Assembly (NCBI GenBank): GCA_934141245.1
Contig: CAKPCB010000001.1
Span: 124,001 to 188,000, forward strand
Length of the DNA: 64,000 bases
Reading direction: 5' to 3'
Source: an uncultured Bacilli bacterium
Lineage (GTDB): Bacteria; Bacillota_I; Bacilli_A; RF39; UBA660
Shown: in pieces, positions 44,912-54,773 of the stretch
Numbering within the stretch: position 1 is the stretch's first letter
How the letters are laid out: each line of letters starts with the position of its first letter
Notes under the pieces: model-generated
Databases searched by the model: none
Told to the model about the DNA's origin: nothing
The model's input: only the letters and a program-made list of their open reading frames with translations
Made by a program: the position numbers and the translations under genes

Positions 44912-45878
44912 TTTCTTTTGCCTCCTCGTTAACTTTACTTGTAACATTTACTTTAAATTTTGGTTTTATATTTTTATTTTTTTTATAGTAACTATAATTA
45001 TATTTTTTTATTAACTGAGTAAAATAGTTTGTATTATTGTTTTTTAAGAATTCTAATATGTAAGATTTAATTAAATTGTTATAGGTTTTGCTAATATTTT
45101 TATTCTTACTATAATCAGTTATTGTAGAGTTTATATTTATTTCTATATTATTTTTATTTATGGAAGTGGTTGTGACTGATTTATCTATTTTTAAATTTAG
45201 GTTTTCATCTATTAAATTGGCTTTTAATATTTTATTAGTCAAAAAATTATAAGTAATACTTTCTTTTATTGATAGTAATTTAGACTCTGAATAGACAGCT
45301 CTATATCCTAAAATCTCAATTTTATCTGATATAGATATAGTTGGTATATAACTAATGCTTAAATTTAATATGTCTTCCATAATTTGATCAAAAGTTTTAG
45401 GACAAACTATACCATCATCTATATGGTTTGTATTAATTAAAGAATTTATTTCTTTATGATCAAATTTGAATAGATTATCATTATTATAATTTTCAAGTAT
45501 CACAACACTAAATGTATTTCTGGAATCATTTCTATTCAAAAAGAAATCTTTAATCGAATTATAATCATTTTTACTTAAATTGGGGCTTAATATTAATAAT
45601 TCTAAATGGGATAGGTTTATACTTTTAGCAGTTAAAAGATATAGTTTATCAAATGCTTGTTCAATAGTAGGCGCATCTACTTTATAATTTTTTCTTTCTT
45701 TTTTTTCATCTTTTATACTTGGGTTTAACATATTGATACTTACAAAGTAATTTTTTTCATCTTTTGCAATACATATAACATCAATTATTCCAATATCATT
45801 TAACTCTATATAGTTTAGACATCCACTTAATATAATGATAAGTATTGGAAGTAAAATAATTAATTTAATTTTTTTCAT
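44904..45878 (-). CDS. Spore germination lipoprotein, GerAC family
   Basis: 324 residues with a lipoprotein signal (core, then L-S-G-C with lipidated C20) and the start of the mature part 'LNYIELNDIGIIDVICI', which matches Ger(x)C proteins (normally W-x-x-x-E-[IL]). Forms the outer part of the germinant receptor. It overlaps both neighbours (8 and 14 nt). The usual Trp after the lipid Cys is Leu-Asn-Tyr here. Confidence 0.85.
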   Translation of the reverse strand: MKKIKLIILLPILIIILSGCLNYIELNDIGIIDVICIAKDEKNYFVSINMLNPSIKDEKKERKNYKVDAPTIEQAFDKLYLLTAKSINLSHLELLILSPNLSKNDYNSIKDFFLNRNDSRNTFSVVILENYNNDNLFKFDHKEINSLINTNHIDDGIVCPKTFDQIMEDILNLSISYIPTISISDKIEILGYRAVYSESKLLSIKESITYNFLTNKILKANLIDENLNLKIDKSVTTTSINKNNIEININSTITDYSKNKNISKTYNNLIKSYILEFLKNNNTNYFTQLIKKYNYSYYKKNKNIKPKFKVNVTSKVNEEAKENE

Positions 45879-47292
45879 GATTTATACCTCGCACTAAATT
45901 CTTTTTTGCAGTAAGTGGATTTCTTAATTTATACTTTTTACTTCTACATTTTATAAATGAATCTTTTATTCCTGACTTTATGAAAGGTGCAAAAGGGGCA
46001 GTATAAGAAAATCCAAATGATGTAATGCTACATAATTTAATAATTAGAAACATCATTCCAACAAACATCCCAAAAAGTCCAAAGAAAGCAGATAATATTA
46101 ATAATAAAAATCTATAATATCTTATAGTGTAAGCTAGAGAGTTAGAGGTAAATAATAAACCACTAATAACACTAAGTGCTATAACAATTATCATTATTGG
46201 AGACACTAATCCCGCACTTACAGCAGCTTCACCAAGTACAAGTCCACCTAATATTGATACTGATGTACCAACTTTTGATGGAATTCTTGCATCACTTTCT
46301 CTTAGTATTTCAAATGAAATAATCATTACAAAGGCTTCTATAAAACCTGGAAATGGGACGTCAAGTCTTTGATATGAAAAATTAATTAATAAATTAAGTG
46401 GAATTGATTCAGGATTATGCGTTGTTACACTGATATAGTAAGCAGGTAGAAATATGGATATTAAAAAAGCTAAAAATCTAATTATTCTAACAAATGTTGT
46501 ATTTAATGATTTTTGATAATAATCATCTGGTGTATGAAAAAAATCAATAAAGAATGTTGGGATTATCATAACAAAAGGAGTATTATCAACAACAATCGCT
46601 ATTTTGCCCTCTAATAATGCTTGACATACAGTATCGGGTCTTTCTGTTGTGTTTACAATAGGAAATATACTTTCTTTGGTAATAATAACTTCTCTTATAT
46701 AACCAATATCTGTTATCCCATCAATATTTATTTGTAATATTTTTTCTTCAACGTTTCGAATTAAATTCATATCTGCAATTGTTTTCATGTAGCATAAACC
46801 TATCTTTGTGTTTGATTCAGTTCCTAATTCATATGTATTAATCATTAAGCTGTTTGATCTGATTCTTTTTCTTATTAATCCAATGTTTTTTCCAAACGAT
46901 TCTGTAAATGCATCTTTTGGCCCAATTAATGATACTTCATTTTCACTTTCGTTAATCCCTCTATCTAAGTTTGCTTTAGCTTCAATTGCAATATATTTAT
47001 CTTCAATTATTAAGATACAAAATCCTTCAAATATTAGTTTTACTATTTCATCATATTTAGTAACTTCTTTTAAATTAGCAGATGGAATAGAATTATACAA
47101 CGTATTAAATAGGTCATTGGTATAAGAAATAGTAGTAATTTTTTTTAGTATGTAGTTATTTATATAATTAACATCAGAAAGCGTATCACTAAAGATAATA
47201 TATATTGATTTATTATCTATACTTATTTCTCTATATATAATATCAAATACATTATTTGTATCTTTCTTTAATCTTTCTACTATATTATTCAT
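45865..47292 (-). CDS. Spore germination protein, GerAA family
   Basis: 475 residues. A soluble N-terminal half, then four or five membrane segments from about 265. 'GPKDAFTESFGKNIGLIRKRI' is the family hallmark, with 'TERPDTVCQALLEGKIAIVVDNTPF' (shown in two parts: TERPDTVCQALLEG and KIAIVVDNTPF) and 'SIFLPAYYISVTTHNPE'. The GerA complex is a germinant-gated channel in the inner spore membrane. First gene of the minus-strand operon; GGTGAG precedes the start. Confidence 0.93.
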   Translation of the reverse strand: MNNIVERLKKDTNNVFDIIYREISIDNKSIYIIFSDTLSDVNYINNYILKKITTISYTNDLFNTLYNSIPSANLKEVTKYDEIVKLIFEGFCILIIEDKYIAIEAKANLDRGINESENEVSLIGPKDAFTESFGKNIGLIRKRIRSNSLMINTYELGTESNTKIGLCYMKTIADMNLIRNVEEKILQINIDGITDIGYIREVIITKESIFPIVNTTERPDTVCQALLEGKIAIVVDNTPFVMIIPTFFIDFFHTPDDYYQKSLNTTFVRIIRFLAFLISIFLPAYYISVTTHNPESIPLNLLINFSYQRLDVPFPGFIEAFVMIISFEILRESDARIPSKVGTSVSILGGLVLGEAAVSAGLVSPIMIIVIALSVISGLLFTSNSLAYTIRYYRFLLLILSAFFGLFGMFVGMMFLIIKLCSITSFGFSYTAPFAPFIKSGIKDSFIKCRSKKYKLRNPLTAKKNLVRGINHEKN

Positions 47293-47376
47293 AATCTCAC
47301 CATTATTTATATTATTAATCAGAATTGACTTAATTATTCTACTTAAAATATGTTAAAATTAATTTGGGAGAAGTTT

Positions 47377-48585
47377 ATGAAAATAGAAAATGTAAAAATA
47401 GAAAAATTAGATAATCTCGGAAGAGGAATAGCAAAATTAAATAATAAAATTGTTTTTATAGATAATGCATTACCTGATGAACTTGTTAATATTGAAATAG
47501 TAAAAGATAAGAAAAATTATTCACTTGCAAAAAATAATAAATTATTAAAAAAGTCTATATATAGAAGAAAAGTTTGCCCTTATAGTGAATTTTGTGGTGG
47601 ATGTGATTTAATCAATCTTGAATATAATAAACAATTGGAATATAAGTCAAAAAAGATTGAAGAACTTATAAAAAGAAATTTTAATAATGATATAAAAATT
47701 AATAGTATTATTTATGACAAAGACTTTTCATATAGGAATAAAATTTTATTACACATATCACAAGATAAGTTAGGATTTTTTGAACAAATGAGTAATAATA
47801 TAATTGATATAGAAAAGTGTCTACTTGTTAACGGCAAAGCAAATAACTTAATAAAATCTATAAGAAAATTTATCAAAAATAATAAAAAATTAAAAAGTGT
47901 TGTTATAAGAATTAGTTCTAATGGTGATACTATGTTAATATTTAATGGTGATTCATTAGAAAATAAGATTTTAGAATATTTTTCTATGGTAGATGTTATA
48001 GTGTTAAATAACAAAACAATAAAAGGTCAATTTATAAAAGAAAGGTTAGGAGATAAAGAGTTTTTAATCTATCCAAATTCATTTTTTCAAGTTAATATGT
48101 TTAATACATTAAATCTTTATAATGAAGTTAGGAGAATGACTTATAATAAAAGATATGATAACATTCTTGATTTATATTGTGGAACAGGTACAATAGGTAT
48201 ATTTTTATCTGATATTGCAACTTCTGTTGTGGGAATAGAAATAATAGAGGATGCAGTTATTGCAGCAAAAAGAAATGCGGATATTAATAATATAGAAAAT
48301 ATTAAATTTATTTGTGGTAGAGTAGAAGATTATATAGATAGATTTAATAATATTGATTTAATAATTGTAGATCCTCCTAGAAGTGGTTTAGATAAAAAGA
48401 CTATTAATAATATTAAAAGAATAAATCCAAAAGAGATAATCTATGTATCATGTGATCCAATGACTCTAGTAAGAGATTTAAAAGAGTTAAAAGAAGATTA
48501 TTTAATTAAGGAGATAACTCCAGTAGATATGTTTCCCAATACTCATCATGTGGAGTGTGTGTGTTTGCTATGTAGAAAAGACTAA
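47377..48585 (+). CDS. 23S rRNA uracil-5-methyltransferase (RlmD/RumA family)
   Basis: 402 residues: an N-terminal TRAM domain (about 1-55), a 4Fe-4S site with C67, C73 and C76 ('CPYSEFCGGC') plus a fourth Cys in 'IEKCLLV', and a SAM domain with 'LDLYCGTGTIGIFLS', 'IVDPPRSGLD' and the nucleophile Cys in 'VSCDPMTLVRDL'. It methylates C5 of uracil in rRNA, exact position not deducible. ATG 47377 lies 5 nt after GGGAGAAG; an in-frame ATG at 47350 is without a site. No clear terminator follows. Confidence 0.9.
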   Translation: MKIENVKIEKLDNLGRGIAKLNNKIVFIDNALPDELVNIEIVKDKKNYSLAKNNKLLKKSIYRRKVCPYSEFCGGCDLINLEYNKQLEYKSKKIEELIKRNFNNDIKINSIIYDKDFSYRNKILLHISQDKLGFFEQMSNNIIDIEKCLLVNGKANNLIKSIRKFIKNNKKLKSVVIRISSNGDTMLIFNGDSLENKILEYFSMVDVIVLNNKTIKGQFIKERLGDKEFLIYPNSFFQVNMFNTLNLYNEVRRMTYNKRYDNILDLYCGTGTIGIFLSDIATSVVGIEIIEDAVIAAKRNADINNIENIKFICGRVEDYIDRFNNIDLIIVDPPRSGLDKKTINNIKRINPKEIIYVSCDPMTLVRDLKELKEDYLIKEITPVDMFPNTHHVECVCLLCRKD

Positions 48586-48990
48586 CCAAAACCCTTATAA
48601 AATAAGGAATTTGACTTTTTTAGGTAAATACAATATAACACATTTTTTGTAAAAATACATACCTATAGTGTTCATTTTATAATAGGGTAGATTGTGTTTG
48701 ACATGTTCCCACATACCGGCTTGGTATTTTTTGTATGAATATAAAAGAAGACTCATTTTAAATAGTAGATTGGTCTTTTTTGATGCCAATATAGAGAAAG
48801 GATGTAAGAAATGGGAAAAGAGTTTTGTTAGTTGATACTGATCTACAAGGAGATTTAACAACATATATGGGTGGTACAATAAAATAAATCTTTTATATTA
48901 ATTATTTACGATACTCTTTGATTTATGCTATTATGTTAATGTAAATAAGCCATATACGTTAATAATAAGCTTATTAGGGAGATACTTTTT
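48586..48990. other. Gene-free 405-nt stretch with remnant of a ParA gene
   Basis: Between rlmD and the small gene at 48991 no intact gene is convincing. 48586-48815 shows no coding signal or hairpin of note. 48816-48887 holds a ParA-like fragment (separate entry), and a TATGTTAATG-type AT-rich stretch precedes the next gene. A minus-strand frame at 48595-48879 appears to be a shadow. Confidence 0.5.
48816..48887 (+). pseudogene. ParA/Soj ATPase fragment
   Basis: One frame reads K-R-V-L-L-V-D-T-D-L-Q-G-D-L-T-T-Y-M-G-G, then T-I-K and stop. This matches the 'VLLVDxDPQGNLT' segment of ParA/MinD-like ATPases, with Pro replaced by Leu. The P-loop that should stand about 25 residues earlier is not present in frame, and no start or ribosome site belongs to it. 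It is a scar of a lost plasmid-partition or mobile-element gene. Confidence 0.65.
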
Positions 48991-49497
48991 ATGAAAAGAA
49001 AAAATGAAATTATAATTGTGTTTATTGTATTGCTACTAATATCTTTTTTGATTTTTTCTTTAGTTCATAGCTGCAGTAGTATAGGATTAAGAATCAATAC
49101 AAATATTTGGTTGGAGCCAGCTTCGAAATCAAAGACTTATTTTGAGGGAACAACAATTGGAGGAGAGTCCTATTTAGAAATATGGGAATATAAAAAAGAT
49201 ATAAAAAAAGTTATTAAAAATAAAGGATTTAAAATGATTACCGAAAAAGAATTGTCTAATATAAATAAGTATATTGAGGAATTTTATAATGGTGCAGCGC
49301 CTGAAAATAAAGAAATATTTGACAAAGTTGTCTCCGTTAATCAAATTAATAAAGAGGGAAATTACTATTATTACGAACCTCATTATGTTAATTATAAGAA
49401 TAGGGAAGGTAACAAGAAAAAACAATTGTCTAGTTTTATCCTTTTAATTGCTGACACATCAACCAATAAATTATATTATTGTATTTATGCACAATAA
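48991..49497 (+). CDS. Membrane-anchored protein, unknown
   Basis: 168 residues with one N-terminal membrane helix (about 6-25), then 'VHSCSSIG', with a Cys pair candidate (only one Cys here and one near the C-terminus), and a polar outside domain rich in Lys, Asn and Tyr. No family recognised. GGGAGAT is 9 nt before the start. Base use is similar to its neighbours. It stands between the ParA scar and rnr, so it may be an accessory gene that came with the lost element. Confidence 0.6.
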   Translation: MKRKNEIIIVFIVLLLISFLIFSLVHSCSSIGLRINTNIWLEPASKSKTYFEGTTIGGESYLEIWEYKKDIKKVIKNKGFKMITEKELSNINKYIEEFYNGAAPENKEIFDKVVSVNQINKEGNYYYYEPHYVNYKNREGNKKKQLSSFILLIADTSTNKLYYCIYAQ

Positions 49498-49565
49498 AGC
49501 TAAGTTTGTTTTTTCTTTGCTTTGAATTAATATTGTGTTACTATAATAATGTACAGGGGGCATAT

Positions 49566-51671
49566 ATGAAAGAAATAACTATTCAATTAAACGATTTTTT
49601 TAATAATGATTTTAGATTTCATAGTAAAGAAGAGATCATTAAAAAATTAAATTTAAAAGGCGAAGAAGATGAAAAATTATTAAATGCAACTTTAAAGGTA
49701 TTTGTTGAAGAGGGAATTCTATTTAATGAGAACGATTTATATAAAAAATTTCCTATCAACAAGGGATATGCATTTGGTAAAATTCAAATCAATAAATCCG
49801 GAACTGGTTTTATACATACTAAAGATGGATATACAATATTAGTGGATAATCACAATCTAAATGGTGCACTTGATGGTGATAGTGTTATTGCTACAAATAT
49901 ATTTAATAAAAGACATGATTATTATGATGGGGAAGTATATAAAGTAGTTAAAAGGAAAAATGAAAGTATAATTTTTCAGGTCGTTGGTAATGGTAAGCAT
50001 GCAAGTCTTGTACCATATAGTCAAAATGAATTTATAAATATAGACATTAATCCAAATGAATTAAATAAGCTAATAGACGGAGATTTAGTAAAGGTAAATA
50101 TTTCAACAGAAAGTTTTGAGGGTGTGTATTTTGGAAATATAGTTGAAATAGTAGGAAATAAAAATGACATTGATGCTGATATAAAAGTTATTGCATCAAA
50201 ATATAATGTTCAAACTTCTTTTACTGATGAAGTTGTTGAAGAAATTTTGAATATACCTGAAGAGGTTAGACCATGTGATATAGAAGGTCGTGTTGATTTA
50301 AGAAGTGAAAATATATTTACTATAGATTGTGATCAAACTAAAGATAGAGATGATGCTGTTGGTATTAAAATATTAGAAAATGGTAACTTTTTACTTAAAG
50401 TTTCAATAGCACATGTTAGTCATTACATAAAACCTGGTATGAAAACCTTTGATGATGCTATAAATAGAGGATTTAGTCATTATCTATTATCGTATGTAAT
50501 TAATATGTTACATCCAAAAATTTCAAATGGAATATGCTCACTTAATCCAAATGTAGATAGACTAACTAGAACTGTTGAAATGGAAATCAATTCAGAGGGT
50601 GAAATTGTAAATTATAACATATATGATAGCGTTATTAATTCTAAGAAAGCAATGTCATATAGTAAATGTAATTCTCTATTTAATGGAGATATTATTGATG
50701 ACTATGAGCCTTATCGTAATGACTTACTTAACATGTTAAAATTGTATAAAATCATGGAGAATGTTAGGCAAAAGAAAAACTATCTTGATTTTGGATTAAT
50801 TGAGATAAAAGAAAAAGAAGATGAACACAGAAATATAAATGGTTTTGAAAAAAATGATTATGGTATATGTGGCAAGATTATTGAAGTATTTATGGGACTT
50901 GCTAATTCTATAGTATATAGTAATTATTCATGGCTTACACTTCCATTTAGAGTACATGAAGAACCTGACGAAGAAAAAGTGCAGGATTTGCTAAAAGTGT
51001 TGAGGCAATCTGGTTTTAAGATCCCTAAATATAACAATATTGACTGTAAAGCATTAAATACTATACTTGGTTCTTTAAACAGTACAGAAGCCGATGTAAT
51101 TGCTAGAGAGCATTTATTAAGAACAATGAATAGAGCTAAATATTCAACAGACAATATTGGACATTATGCTACTAGATATGATTGCTATGGACATTTTACA
51201 TCGCCGATAAGAAGAGCACCAGATTTAATAACGAATGCTTTAATTGATAATTATGAAAAGTTTGACTACGACCCTGAAAGTATAGAATATATGCAAAATG
51301 CAATGAATAATGTGTGTGAAAAAATAAACAGATTAGAAAAAATATCAGAGGAAATGGAAGCTGAGTCTTTAGAAATGGCTATGGCAGAATATATGGAAGA
51401 TAAAATAGGAAATGAGTATGAGGCATATATTACTGATTTGGGATTACATTCGTTATTTGCTAGAACAACAGAATATATTACTGGACGTGTACGTTATGAT
51501 GACATTGAGTCTGATCAATATCACTTTGATGTACAAAAGCATATTCTAATAGGAAGAAATGGAACTATTTATAGAATTGGTGATAAGATAAATGTTGTTG
51601 TTAAAAGTGCATCTAAAGGTAATAGAACTATTGATTTTTCAATTCCAAAGCAAAAAAAATTAATAAGATAG
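49566..51671 (+). CDS. rnr: Ribonuclease R
   Basis: 3'-5' exoribonuclease that degrades structured RNA. 701 residues: an N-terminal winged helix (about 1-65), cold-shock domains (about 65-200), the RNB domain with the four Asp in 'FTIDCDQTKDRDDAVGI', 'GHFTSPIRRAPDLI' near the end of RNB, and a C-terminal S1 domain. ATG 49566 follows AGGGGG; an in-frame start at 49479 lies inside the upstream gene. It is not followed by smpB here; the next gene, 13 nt away, is an acyltransferase. Confidence 0.96.
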   Translation: MKEITIQLNDFFNNDFRFHSKEEIIKKLNLKGEEDEKLLNATLKVFVEEGILFNENDLYKKFPINKGYAFGKIQINKSGTGFIHTKDGYTILVDNHNLNGALDGDSVIATNIFNKRHDYYDGEVYKVVKRKNESIIFQVVGNGKHASLVPYSQNEFINIDINPNELNKLIDGDLVKVNISTESFEGVYFGNIVEIVGNKNDIDADIKVIASKYNVQTSFTDEVVEEILNIPEEVRPCDIEGRVDLRSENIFTIDCDQTKDRDDAVGIKILENGNFLLKVSIAHVSHYIKPGMKTFDDAINRGFSHYLLSYVINMLHPKISNGICSLNPNVDRLTRTVEMEINSEGEIVNYNIYDSVINSKKAMSYSKCNSLFNGDIIDDYEPYRNDLLNMLKLYKIMENVRQKKNYLDFGLIEIKEKEDEHRNINGFEKNDYGICGKIIEVFMGLANSIVYSNYSWLTLPFRVHEEPDEEKVQDLLKVLRQSGFKIPKYNNIDCKALNTILGSLNSTEADVIAREHLLRTMNRAKYSTDNIGHYATRYDCYGHFTSPIRRAPDLITNALIDNYEKFDYDPESIEYMQNAMNNVCEKINRLEKISEEMEAESLEMAMAEYMEDKIGNEYEAYITDLGLHSLFARTTEYITGRVRYDDIESDQYHFDVQKHILIGRNGTIYRIGDKINVVVKSASKGNRTIDFSIPKQKKLIR

Positions 51672-51684
51672 TGAGAGGAATTTT

Positions 51685-52464
51685 ATGAATAATAGTGTAT
51701 TTGGTGATGTGGATTTGATAAATTCCAGTATAGATTTTAAAGGCAATGATAATGTTTTTATATGTAAAGGTAAATTGAAATTAAAAAATTGTAAAATTAG
51801 ATTTACTGGTAATAACTCATTAGTATTTATTGATGAAAACTTATATCCAATGTCTTTAAATATAAGAATTGGTAATGATTCAGTTATATATATTGGAAAG
51901 GACTGCTATGTTAATAAAACAACTAATTTATACGCAACAGAAAGAAAAAATATAATTATTGGAAATCAAATAATGATATCGTTTAATACATATTTTAGAA
52001 CTGCTGATCCTCATCTTATTTATGATGCTAATACAAAAAAGAGAATAAATTTTAGTAAAAGCATTTTAATTGGAGATAGAGTTTGGATAGGGCAGGAGGC
52101 TTTAATTCTAAAAGGATGTGTGATAGGATCTGGAAGTATAATTGGTGGACGTTCTGTTTTGGCAAATAAATGTCTTAAATCAAATACACTATATGCTGGT
52201 AATCCTGCAAGGAAAATAAGAGCTGGAGTCTTTTTTGGAGAATTTAGAGCTACTCATGATTACGATTTAGAAGAAGAACTAAAAAGTGGAACATTTACTT
52301 CGGAAGATGAAAACCAGTTTATATATGAAGAGGATGAAAATACACTATCATTTAAAGCTATAGATATGGATTTAATGAATATTAATAATGTTAATGAAAA
52401 AATAAAGTATATAGAAGAAAATATTTCAAAAAATAATAATAAAAATAGATTCTATAATAATTAA
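51685..52464 (+). CDS. Left-handed beta-helix acyltransferase (hexapeptide family)
   Basis: 259 residues. 'ILIGDRVWIGQEALILKGCVIG', 'SIIGGRSVLANKCL' and 'NTLYAGNPARKIRAG' are hexapeptide-repeat segments with the 'GNPAR' end typical of sugar O-acetyltransferases. H-x-x-x-D context 'TADPHLIYD' is the probable catalytic His region. The first about 90 residues are similar repeats without the signature, and the C-terminus (about 205-259) is an acidic tail unlike the family. The acceptor is unknown, likely a cell-surface sugar. It may share a transcript with rnr (13 nt apart). Confidence 0.85.
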   Translation: MNNSVFGDVDLINSSIDFKGNDNVFICKGKLKLKNCKIRFTGNNSLVFIDENLYPMSLNIRIGNDSVIYIGKDCYVNKTTNLYATERKNIIIGNQIMISFNTYFRTADPHLIYDANTKKRINFSKSILIGDRVWIGQEALILKGCVIGSGSIIGGRSVLANKCLKSNTLYAGNPARKIRAGVFFGEFRATHDYDLEEELKSGTFTSEDENQFIYEEDENTLSFKAIDMDLMNINNVNEKIKYIEENISKNNNKNRFYNN

Positions 52465-52535
52465 GTTATAAACTCAAAGAATTAATAATTGCGTAAAATT
52501 TTTCATATTGTATATTAATGGAGGCACTATGCAAT

Positions 52536-52973
52536 ATGAATTTAAATGATATGGAAGTATATATATATTCTATCTATAATATAATAAACAAATTAAGAGG
52601 GCAAATTAAATTTGATTTTAGTCTGAATGATGATAAAAATATTTGCTTAGAAATTGTTGATTCAAAGATTGCTGATATTAGACCACGTGACTTTATAATA
52701 GAGTTTGATAAAAACCTTGGAAATTTTACTATTATAACAAATATTGAATTAGAAGATATTAAAAGAAGGGAAATTGTTAGCTTGGTTAGTAATGCTATAA
52801 ACATAAGTCAAGTTGCTTCATATACTAATCATAACTTGAATTTAAACTTTGATTATTTTATATATGATAAAACTAAAACAAAACTTAATATGAACTATTT
52901 AAATAGACAGGGAATCGAAACAAGTAGTTTGAAATTTTATGAAAATGATAAAAAAAGAATGTTAAAAAAATGA
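52536..52973 (+). CDS. Small protein of unknown function
   Basis: 145 residues, no signal or membrane segment. Alternating strands and helices ('IKFDFSLNDDKNICLEIVD', 'DFIIEFDKNLGNFTIITNI') and a basic end (KKRMLKK). Start at 52536 is taken because GGAGG is 11 nt upstream; the ATG at 52518 lies immediately before that G-rich site. No homologue recognised. Confidence 0.5.
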   Translation: MNLNDMEVYIYSIYNIINKLRGQIKFDFSLNDDKNICLEIVDSKIADIRPRDFIIEFDKNLGNFTIITNIELEDIKRREIVSLVSNAINISQVASYTNHNLNLNFDYFIYDKTKTKLNMNYLNRQGIETSSLKFYENDKKRMLKK

Positions 52974-53043
52974 ATTTTAATGTTAATAAGATTATGTTAT
53001 AATATGCTATATAAATAATATTTTAATTTATATGGAGTGAAGT

Positions 53044-53535
53044 ATGGGTGGAATAAGCGTTTTTGTTATGCTAGGAATGTTTACATCAGTATATTTAATA
53101 TTTTTAATAATGTTTTTAGCAATTATATTTTATATTTTGCTTAATTATATATTTGAAAGTATATTTCTATATAGTGTTGTAAAAAGAAAAAATTATGATA
53201 AAAAGTTTCTTTGTTGGATTCCAATATATAATAAAGTTATATTTGGTGATATTTCCGGAAATAAAAAGATTGGAATATGGCTTGCACTTATTGATGCACT
53301 TATAATGATTTTAATAATTGGTATGAATTTTATTTTTAAAGATACAACATTAATATCGTTAATAACATTATTCCTTTTAATTACAGATTTTTGTTTAGAA
53401 ACCCTTTTGGCACATTCTGTAATCAAAAAAGCCGTTTCAAAAATCGCAGATATTTTAACTTTATTAAATGTTTTTACACTTGGTATTTCAAGACCAGTGA
53501 TATTATTTATAATAAGGAATAATAAGAGTATATAG
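53044..53535 (+). CDS. Multi-pass membrane protein, unknown
   Basis: 163 residues with a long first hydrophobic region (about 5-50), then 'FLCWIPIYNKVIFGDISG', two further helices (about 80-98 and 102-122) and one near the end. The 'W-I-P-I-Y-N' plus Gly pattern recurs in several small Firmicute membrane proteins of unknown role. TATGGAGTG is the ribosome site. It is followed 11 nt later by a permease-like gene, probably in the same transcript. Confidence 0.55.
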   Translation: MGGISVFVMLGMFTSVYLIFLIMFLAIIFYILLNYIFESIFLYSVVKRKNYDKKFLCWIPIYNKVIFGDISGNKKIGIWLALIDALIMILIIGMNFIFKDTTLISLITLFLLITDFCLETLLAHSVIKKAVSKIADILTLLNVFTLGISRPVILFIIRNNKSI

Positions 53536-53546
53536 GAGTAAGAAGT

Positions 53547-54185
53547 ATGAAGGAAAAGTATAAAAGTTATTTAGATAATGATCATTCTTTTGACAGGACT
53601 ATGCTAATTGGAATATTTGCACTTGTAGTAGTAATAGCAGGATGCTTTGGTTGGTTTTATGAATTTATATTTTATTTTTTTAATGGTGGTATGAAACAGT
53701 TTTATTGGAGAGGTGGTAATTTTCTACCTTGGATTAATATTTATGCTACTGGTTCACTTATGATATATTTCTTAACATATAAATATAGAAAGAAACCGCT
53801 TAAAGTTTTTTTAATAAGTCTAATATCAACAGGAATTTTAGAGTACTTTTCTGGATTAGGAATGTATATAATTGGTAATGGATTGAGATGCTGGGACTAT
53901 AACAGTGAAATATTAAATTTTGGTAATATTCACGGATTTGTTTGTTTAAGAAGTGTGACTTTTTTTGCTTTATCTGGTTTATTACTTATATACGTAATAG
54001 TACCATTTTGTTTTTATTTAGCTAAAAAGATGAATAGGAAAGTCTTCTTAACTATTAGTTTTACCCTTTGCAGTATAATCTTAATAGATGAGTTTTATAA
54101 TTTAATATTTGCAAGAATTCTTAAGTGGCCAAGGGCAACTGCAATTTATAGAAAATGGGGTATGCATTTTGTTAGTTTTAAATAG
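53547..54185 (+). CDS. PF06541-type (putative ABC transporter permease) membrane protein
   Basis: 212 residues with about five membrane segments. 'GCFGWFYEFIFYF', 'LPWINIYATGSLMIYFL', 'ILEYFSGLGMY' and 'CWDYNSEILNFGNIHGFVCL' match the CmpB-type family, in which these motifs are the core. Although annotated as ABC permease, no ATPase partner is near, and function is uncertain. GGAG precedes the start. Confidence 0.8.
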   Translation: MKEKYKSYLDNDHSFDRTMLIGIFALVVVIAGCFGWFYEFIFYFFNGGMKQFYWRGGNFLPWINIYATGSLMIYFLTYKYRKKPLKVFLISLISTGILEYFSGLGMYIIGNGLRCWDYNSEILNFGNIHGFVCLRSVTFFALSGLLLIYVIVPFCFYLAKKMNRKVFLTISFTLCSIILIDEFYNLIFARILKWPRATAIYRKWGMHFVSFK

Positions 54186-54281
54186 AAAAATCACTTTACG
54201 TTAAGTGTTAATATATTTTATCTGATATGTTGACACATAAGGCTATAAATGATATTCTAAGTTTGATGAGGAGGTATAATT

Positions 54282-54773
54282 ATGAGTAGTTTTTGTTCAA
54301 AATGTGGTAGTGAAATAAAGGATGGAGGTTCTTTTTGTCCAAACTGTGGATCTCCAGTTAAAGAAAGCGAGAAAGAAGAAGTAAAAGTAGAAAGTACTGT
54401 TGCTAATAATAGTACACCAGCAAACATGACAATTGAAAAAAGAGAAATTGCACTTGCAATAATACTTTCAATTATTACATGTGGAATTTATGGCATTATT
54501 TGGTTTATTGGAATGACTGATGATGTTAATAAACTTACAGGAGATTATAAAACATCTGGTGGAATGGCATTTTTATTTTCACTATTAACATGTGGTATAT
54601 ATGGAATTTATTGGTCTTATAGAATAGGTCAAAGATTAAATGAAGCTGGAAAAATGCATGGCAAAAATATTGAAGATAACTCAATACTTTATTTAGTATT
54701 AACAATATTCGGCTTACAAATTGTTAGTTGGGCATTAATACAAAATGAAATTAATGGTTTTGCTACAAAATAA
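54282..54773 (+). CDS. Zinc-ribbon plus DUF4234 membrane protein
   Basis: 163 residues: an N-terminal zinc ribbon (CSKCGSEI...FCPNCGSP, residues about 5-27), a charged linker (30-50), and a DUF4234 domain with 'CGIYGIIWFIGMTDDVNKL' and a second 'CGIYGIYWSYRIGQRLNEAG' marking paired membrane helices. The role is unknown. Strong GAGGAGG site. It overlaps the next gene by 29 nt. Confidence 0.8.
   Translation: MSSFCSKCGSEIKDGGSFCPNCGSPVKESEKEEVKVESTVANNSTPANMTIEKREIALAIILSIITCGIYGIIWFIGMTDDVNKLTGDYKTSGGMAFLFSLLTCGIYGIYWSYRIGQRLNEAGKMHGKNIEDNSILYLVLTIFGLQIVSWALIQNEINGFATK

Noticed and set aside
48595..48879. 94-codon minus-strand frame in the gap after rlmD
   Set aside because: It overlaps the ParA-like fragment in the opposite direction, and the sequence shows no domain, signal or ribosome site.
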